Source of the DNA: Evansella vedderi
GTDB lineage: Bacteria; Bacillota; Bacilli; Bacillales; Salisediminibacteriaceae
Direction of reading: 5' to 3'
Length of the DNA: 64,000 nucleotides
NCBI RefSeq assembly: GCF_030813435.1
Contig: NZ_JAUSUG010000003.1
Span: 248,001-312,000, forward strand
Shown here: piece by piece, positions 59,429-64,000 of the stretch
Layout: every line of letters begins with the position of its first letter
How positions within the stretch are numbered: the stretch's first letter is position 1
Made by a program: the position numbers and the translations under genes
The notes under the pieces: generated by a model
Seen by the model: only the letters and a program-made list of their open reading frames with translations
The model's database searches: none
Told to the model about the DNA's origin: nothing

Positions 59429-59692
59429 AGGTTTTCACCTCAAGACAACAAATGTAATTATAGCTTTCGTTTAATCGTTTGTCAAGATAGTTTCTTTACA
59501 AATCATTCTAACATCAGTTTCATTTCTACATATTTCCCCATAAGGTATATTTCATACCATAACATATAAATAAACAAAAATTAAATAGCTAATCTTCAAT
59601 CTTTTAATAAAATTGGTGTTTTTTTTCACAAATCTGTTTAGAATGGACAAAGGAGGACTATTTATTTGTTCAAGAAAGATGAGGTGGGACCT

Positions 59693-60931
59693 TTGAACAT
59701 TCTCGGTATTGTTGTGGAATACAATCCATTCCATTATGGTCACCTGTACCACTTAAGGGCATCCATTGAAAAAACAAAGGCTGATGTAACGGTAGCCGTA
59801 ATGAGCGGCTCCTTTTTACAAAGGGGTGAACCGGCCATAGCTGATAAATGGACACGTACTAGAATGGCACTTCAAGCTGGTATTGATATTATCATCGAAT
59901 TACCTTACATATACTCTACCCAAAAGGCTGAAATATTTTCCGATGGAGCTGTGAGCTTACTTCATTCGATTGGCTGTAATCAACTTTGTTTTGGAAGCGA
60001 AGCAGGGGATGTAGCGTTATTCCAATCCTCAGTAGATAAAGTAGATGCAAAAGAGTCGGAATTGAATAGGGAAATCCAGCAACATTTAAAATCAGGAGTA
60101 AGTTACCCAAGGGCATTTTCCGCTGCCTTTCAATCAGTATTTGAGGGCGATAATATCCTTGATTTAAGCCAACCAAATAATATTCTTGGCTATCATTATG
60201 TTAAGGCAATTAAAAAGCTAGAATCAAAACTGAAACCATATACAGTAAAACGAGAAAAGGCACAATATCACGATAAAGAATTAACCCGTGAACATATCAT
60301 TGCCAGTGCTACAGCTATTAGAAAGAAGCTGATTGAGGAGAAACAGCCTTTAGAAGCTATATATCAATATCTCCCCTCCTATACATTACAGGAATTAAAA
60401 GGGCAACTTCAGCGGTGGGGCTCCTTTGTTCACTGGGAAAAGCATTTTCCATACTTACAATATAGAATTCTCACCTCTTCTCCTGAGGAACTTAGAAATA
60501 TTTATGAATGTGAAGAGGGGTTAGAATATCGTTTGTTAAAATTAATAACAAAGGTTTCGTCTTTTCAAGAATTAATGGAAGTAGTGAAGACAAAGCGATA
60601 TACCTGGACGAGAATCCAACGCCTTTTCGTTCATATTTTATTAAATACAACGAAGTCCTTTATGGAAGAGTATTGTAAACCTTTAGAAGCTCCTTACATT
60701 CGTATTCTTGGAATGTCAGAGGAAGGAAGACATTTTCTATCGTCACGAAAAAAAGAGCTGGAAATCCCCTTAATAACAAGAGCTAGTGAATGGGATCACC
60801 CTGTGTTGCAAAAAGATGTATTAGCAAGCCAGCTTCATTCTCTTCCATACCTCAAAAACCATTCCTTACAGGAAGAATTTAAGGCTATCCCCATTAGGTA
60901 CGATAAAATAAAGGGAATCTTCCTCACATGA
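59693..60931 (+). CDS. tmcAL: TmcAL (YlbM), tRNA-Met cytidine acetate ligase
   Basis: This 412-residue nucleotidyltransferase-fold enzyme makes N4-acetylcytidine at the wobble base of elongator tRNA-Met, using acetate and ATP. The HxGH-type motif is GIVVEYNPFHYGHLYHL, followed by VMSGSFLQRGEPAIADKWTR and LSQPNNILGYHYVKAIK. The C-terminus has MEVVKTKRYTWTRIQRL and RILGMSEEGR. I start it at a TTG (59693), six bases after GAGGTG, which matches family N-termini. Another TTG at 59666 has a stronger AAAGGAGG nine bases upstream and would add nine residues. It is divergent from ylbN and convergent with ylbL. Confidence 0.94.
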   Translation: MNILGIVVEYNPFHYGHLYHLRASIEKTKADVTVAVMSGSFLQRGEPAIADKWTRTRMALQAGIDIIIELPYIYSTQKAEIFSDGAVSLLHSIGCNQLCFGSEAGDVALFQSSVDKVDAKESELNREIQQHLKSGVSYPRAFSAAFQSVFEGDNILDLSQPNNILGYHYVKAIKKLESKLKPYTVKREKAQYHDKELTREHIIASATAIRKKLIEEKQPLEAIYQYLPSYTLQELKGQLQRWGSFVHWEKHFPYLQYRILTSSPEELRNIYECEEGLEYRLLKLITKVSSFQELMEVVKTKRYTWTRIQRLFVHILLNTTKSFMEEYCKPLEAPYIRILGMSEEGRHFLSSRKKELEIPLITRASEWDHPVLQKDVLASQLHSLPYLKNHSLQEEFKAIPIRYDKIKGIFLT

Positions 60932-60943
60932 AGGTTCCCTTAA
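60907..60943. terminator. Bidirectional terminator between ylbM and ylbL
   Basis: AAAGGGAATCTTC and GAAGGTTCCCTT pair with one wobble/mismatch around a short loop, between convergent genes and overlapping the 3' end of ylbM. Confidence 0.8.
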
Positions 60944-60947
60944 CTGC

Positions 60948-62000
60948 TTATTGTTTTGGTTCCAATTGATTTAAGAAGGCAATTGCCTCTTCAAAGGTAT
61001 CAACGGGGACAATAACCATGCTAGTTCCAATAGATTCTGCGGTTTCCTGTGCCACTGTGTAATTTGATTCTGGTGCACCCTGTTCATTTGGAGCAAAGAA
61101 GAAATCTGCTCCAGCATTATGGGAGGCGATTACCTTTTGCTTCACGCCACCGATTCTGCCAACATTCCCCTGTTCATCTATGGAACCAGTTCCTGCAATG
61201 TCATACCCCTTCGTAATATCCTCTTCAGAAAGCTGATTATATATTTCTAAGGAAAACATAAGTCCTGCGGAAGGCCCGCCAATATTACTTGTATCTATAG
61301 TCACCTTAGGATCCATAATTAATTCACGATCTGTCACCGGATTGGCAATTCCAATACCCCCCCGTTCCCCAGTCTCATCAAGTTCACTTGGGAATGGCTT
61401 AATTTCAATGGCTACATCCTCTTTCGTATCGTCCCTTTCGATGGTTAATGTAACCTGATCTCCTATGGAGAATACAGATAATAGTTCAAGGAGCCTATTC
61501 GCTTCAAGCACCTCTTCTCCCTGAACAGCCACAATACGATCTCCCATTTTCAGCTTTCCCTCTGCATCCATATCAGGGATAACGGATGTGACGTATACAC
61601 CATGATTTTCAAAAAATGCAGTCTTACCAGCCCGTTCATAAGCCACAATAACAGCCAAGTCCTGAGAACCAGCCATCATCATCAACTGTCGATGTTGATA
61701 TTCTTCATCCGTTTCTCCTTCTGGTCTTATTTGATTTTCTGGAATAAGCTCCCTTTGATCGCTAAACAATGCCCAAACATAATTGATAACATTTGCCTGC
61801 CCCATTCTTACTGTGGTCAACATAAAGGTTCCTTCATATTCGTGACCCTCTTCTACCTCAATTACCTCTGTCAGAACCTTGGCATCCCCCGGAATGGTAA
61901 AGTAGTATGGTAATTCATAAAAATTTATAGCAAGGAGGATTATTATAAAGATAACCCACTTAATGGTACTTCTATCAATACGTCCTTTTCCTTCACTCAT
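60948..62000 (-). CDS. ylbL: YlbL, membrane-anchored PDZ and Lon-type serine protease
   Basis: This 350-residue protein has a single N-terminal membrane helix (WVIFIIILLAINFYELPYYF), a PDZ domain at about 125-210 (VYVTSVIPDMDAEGKLKMGD), and a C-terminal S16-like domain. The catalytic serine is in SNIGGPSAGLMFSLEIY, and the lysine in IGGVKQKVIASHNAGAD. In B. subtilis YlbL takes part in clearing the DNA-damage division inhibitor YneA. Its start overlaps the ylbK stop by eight bases. Confidence 0.93.
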   Translation of the reverse strand: MSEGKGRIDRSTIKWVIFIIILLAINFYELPYYFTIPGDAKVLTEVIEVEEGHEYEGTFMLTTVRMGQANVINYVWALFSDQRELIPENQIRPEGETDEEYQHRQLMMMAGSQDLAVIVAYERAGKTAFFENHGVYVTSVIPDMDAEGKLKMGDRIVAVQGEEVLEANRLLELLSVFSIGDQVTLTIERDDTKEDVAIEIKPFPSELDETGERGGIGIANPVTDRELIMDPKVTIDTSNIGGPSAGLMFSLEIYNQLSEEDITKGYDIAGTGSIDEQGNVGRIGGVKQKVIASHNAGADFFFAPNEQGAPESNYTVAQETAESIGTSMVIVPVDTFEEAIAFLNQLEPKQ

Positions 62001-62781
62001 GCTGCCTCTCCTTCCAGTCCTTGATTTTCTCTGTTAATGATTTAAGAACTTTTCTTGTTTCCATTTCCCCTTGTTCAATTATTTCCTGAACATTCGTATA
62101 TTGCGTTGATTTTATATGGGATAAAATAGGTTTAATCATGATATCAGACTCAATTTCTCTATATTTCCCCATTTCCCTTTCCATAATATCCATACTTTGC
62201 ATAATCACATCATAAATGGAGGTAATATCAGGATCGTCATCAAAGTAAGAAACATCCACTGCTATTATTATATCTGCTCCCATCGTTTTTACCACAGAAA
62301 CAGGTACTCGATCAATCACTCCTCCATCAACATATATCTTTCCGTTGACCGTTTGAGGGACAACAATTCCAGGAATAGCAATACTTGCCCGGACTGCAGC
62401 GGCGATATCCCCCTTCTGAAAAATTATTTTTTCTCCTTTTTTTAAATCCGTAGCAACAACGGATACCCGGGGGGTCAAATCCTCTAATTTTCTTTGATTT
62501 ACGAGCATTTCAACTAATTGCTTCGCTTTATCCCCTTTTATAAATCCCATCTTTGGTACGGTAAAGTCAAGAAGATACTTTCTGCGAAACTGTATAGCCA
62601 TTTTTTCCAGGAAGTCAGGTTTGTAGCCGGCACCATATAGAACACCCACTAATGCCCCCATACTACTACCCGCAATATAATCTACGGTAATTCCTGCTTC
62701 ACTTAATACTTTAAGAACACCAATATGAGCAAAACCTCTCGAACCTCCTGAACCAAGGGCTAAACCAATTTTTGGTTCCAC
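61993..62781 (-). CDS. ylbK: YlbK, patatin-like phospholipase family protein
   Basis: This 262-residue patatin-fold hydrolase of the RssA/NTE type has the oxyanion motif GLALGSGGSRGFAHIG, nucleophile motif YIAGSSMGALVGVLYG (GxSxG) near residue 39, and catalytic aspartate in VDGGVIDRVPVSVV near 150. The substrate is unknown. It is translationally coupled to ylbL. Confidence 0.92.
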   Translation of the reverse strand: MEPKIGLALGSGGSRGFAHIGVLKVLSEAGITVDYIAGSSMGALVGVLYGAGYKPDFLEKMAIQFRRKYLLDFTVPKMGFIKGDKAKQLVEMLVNQRKLEDLTPRVSVVATDLKKGEKIIFQKGDIAAAVRASIAIPGIVVPQTVNGKIYVDGGVIDRVPVSVVKTMGADIIIAVDVSYFDDDPDITSIYDVIMQSMDIMEREMGKYREIESDIMIKPILSHIKSTQYTNVQEIIEQGEMETRKVLKSLTEKIKDWKERQHE

Positions 62782-62888
62782 GTTTGCCTCTCCTCCATTT
62801 TTAAAAATGGTCTAATCTTTCTTTGTCTACGTATATTTGAATGAGGACAAGTTTATGATTTTAGATTGAAAAGGAGCCCTTAAATACA

Positions 62889-64000
62889 ATGAATGCCTCA
62901 CTCATCAAGACTATTTTATACGGTAGTACTACAACCTTTATAGCGGTATCATTTATGATATTCCCAAAGGAAGCTTATGAAGCATCGATTCGCGGGCTAT
63001 CGATGTGGTGGGACGTCGTTTTCCCCTCACTTCTTCCCTTTTTTATAATGTCTGAGTTTTTAATTCGATTTGGTGTCGTCTCCTTTATTGGGGCATTATT
63101 TGAACCGATTATGCGCCCCTTATTCCGTGTACCAGGCTCTGGCGGCTTTGTATGGGCGATGGGATTAGCCTCTGGTTTTCCAGCAGGAGCTAAACTAACT
63201 GCAAGACTTCGCCAGGAAGAGAAAATAACGGCCGTTGAAGGGGAAAGACTTGTTTCATTTACGAATGCATCTAACCCACTTTTTATATTCGGTGCCATAT
63301 CAGTAGGTTTTTTTCAAAATGCAGCCCTAGGGATTGTTTTAGCTGCCTCACATTATGTAGGAAATATTATTGTAGGGTTAGTAATGAGATTTTATGGAAG
63401 TAACGAACCTTTACCGAAAAAACGTAATCATTATCCGAAAAGATTTTCCATCAAATACGCTGTTCAATTAATGCATGAGGAACGACTAAATGACAAACGT
63501 CCTTTTGGAAAAATGATGGGAGATGCTGTCCATTCAGCCATTCAAACCTTATTAATGATTGGCGGATTTATTATTTTATTTTCTGTTCTAAATGAGATAT
63601 TGAACATTATCAATATTACACTGATCATCAGCTTTTTTATAACTATTATACTTGGATTTTTACAGATGCCCAACGAATTGAGCCCAGCGATTATTCAAGG
63701 GCTGTTCGAAATTACATTAGGAAGCCAGCTAGTGAGTAACTCAGTAAAGTCCACCCTGCTTCAACAAGCTGTTATTGTAAGTTTTATTTTAGCCTTTAAT
63801 GGCCTGAGTGTTCAGGCGCAGGTCGCTAGTATCTTATCAGAAACAGATATACGATTTAGACCATTTTTCCTTGCCAGGTGTTTTCATGGGTTTGTCTCTG
63901 CCTTTCTAACCTATTACTTATTCGACTGGCTTTACGTAGAAAATTCCGCCCCAATGGGTGACCATGTCATTCCAGTATTTCAACACACTGACGTTTCTAG
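62889..64000 (+). CDS. ylbJ: YlbJ, sporulation integral membrane protein (cut by window edge)
   Basis: An open frame begins at ATG 62889, 12 bases after AAGGAG, and runs to the window end without a stop (about 370 codons; the B. subtilis protein has about 408). It is highly hydrophobic. Family segments include RGLSMWWDVVFPSLLPFFIM, GLASGFPAGAKLTARLRQEE and SFTNASNPLFIFGAISVGFF, and it ends in the frame of DHVIPVFQHTDVS. It is a SigE-controlled membrane protein needed for spore formation in B. subtilis, of unknown biochemical function. It is divergent from ylbK. Confidence 0.92.
   Translation, partial: MNASLIKTILYGSTTTFIAVSFMIFPKEAYEASIRGLSMWWDVVFPSLLPFFIMSEFLIRFGVVSFIGALFEPIMRPLFRVPGSGGFVWAMGLASGFPAGAKLTARLRQEEKITAVEGERLVSFTNASNPLFIFGAISVGFFQNAALGIVLAASHYVGNIIVGLVMRFYGSNEPLPKKRNHYPKRFSIKYAVQLMHEERLNDKRPFGKMMGDAVHSAIQTLLMIGGFIILFSVLNEILNIINITLIISFFITIILGFLQMPNELSPAIIQGLFEITLGSQLVSNSVKSTLLQQAVIVSFILAFNGLSVQAQVASILSETDIRFRPFFLARCFHGFVSAFLTYYLFDWLYVENSAPMGDHVIPVFQHTDVS

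Noticed and set aside
62975-63298. 107-codon minus-strand open frame
   Set aside because: It is antisense to the conserved ylbJ coding sequence.

Overview
The window is a chromosomal segment of a low-GC, endospore-forming member of the Bacillaceae. The evidence is gene order and content: sigE, sigG, spoIIGA, spoVD, spoVE, ylbJ and an RsfA-type prespore regulator; PyrR attenuators; an Ile T-box; bshC (bacillithiol); and a MurE with the DNPR motif of meso-diaminopimelate-adding enzymes. The layout is the inverted equivalent of the Bacillus subtilis ylbJ-to-remA region, with local losses and gains. I cannot name the species.

From right to left, in the direction most genes are read, the layout is as follows. 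(1) 64000-54600 holds ylbJ (cut by the window edge), ylbK, ylbL, ylbM/tmcAL, ylbN, rpmF, a crotonase, an RsfA-like regulator, a GNAT protein, a ketopantoate reductase and a DUF3397 membrane protein. (2) 54454-32466 is the division and cell-wall (dcw) cluster: bshC, mraZ, rsmH, ftsL, pbpB, spoVD, murE, a degenerate MurF-like gene, mraY, murD, spoVE, murG, murB, divIB, ylxW, ylxX, sbp, ftsA and ftsZ. (3) 32240-25972 carries the sporulation sigma genes spoIIGA-sigE-sigG, then ylmC, ylmE, sepF, ylmG, ylmH and divIVA. (4) 25870-21037 is ileS with its T-box leader, lspA and rluD. (5) 21033-8167 is the pyrimidine operon pyrR-pyrP-pyrB-pyrC-carA-carB-pyrK-pyrD-pyrF-pyrE. It has one strong promoter and three PyrR attenuators, and ends with a translationally coupled methyltransferase. 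(6) 7636-246 has a heterodimeric ABC exporter pair, rqcH (divergent), yloC and remA.

Most genes are ordinary housekeeping genes, so the unusual material lies in one pseudoenzyme and in the intergenic DNA. The murE-mraY gap holds an intact, translationally coupled 314-residue MurF homologue. It has lost its P-loop, its catalytic lysine/histidine region and the whole C-terminal domain, and looks like a retained pseudoenzyme. Several intergenic regions carry a GC-rich repeat core bracketed by short inverted repeats that differ from copy to copy yet remain self-complementary. At two sites the core is reduced or absent inside a larger shared repeat. A second family of 41-55 bp palindromes shares a loop sequence, and one intergenic region holds three diverged direct repeats. 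No tRNA, rRNA, insertion sequence with a transposase, prophage or CRISPR array was seen.
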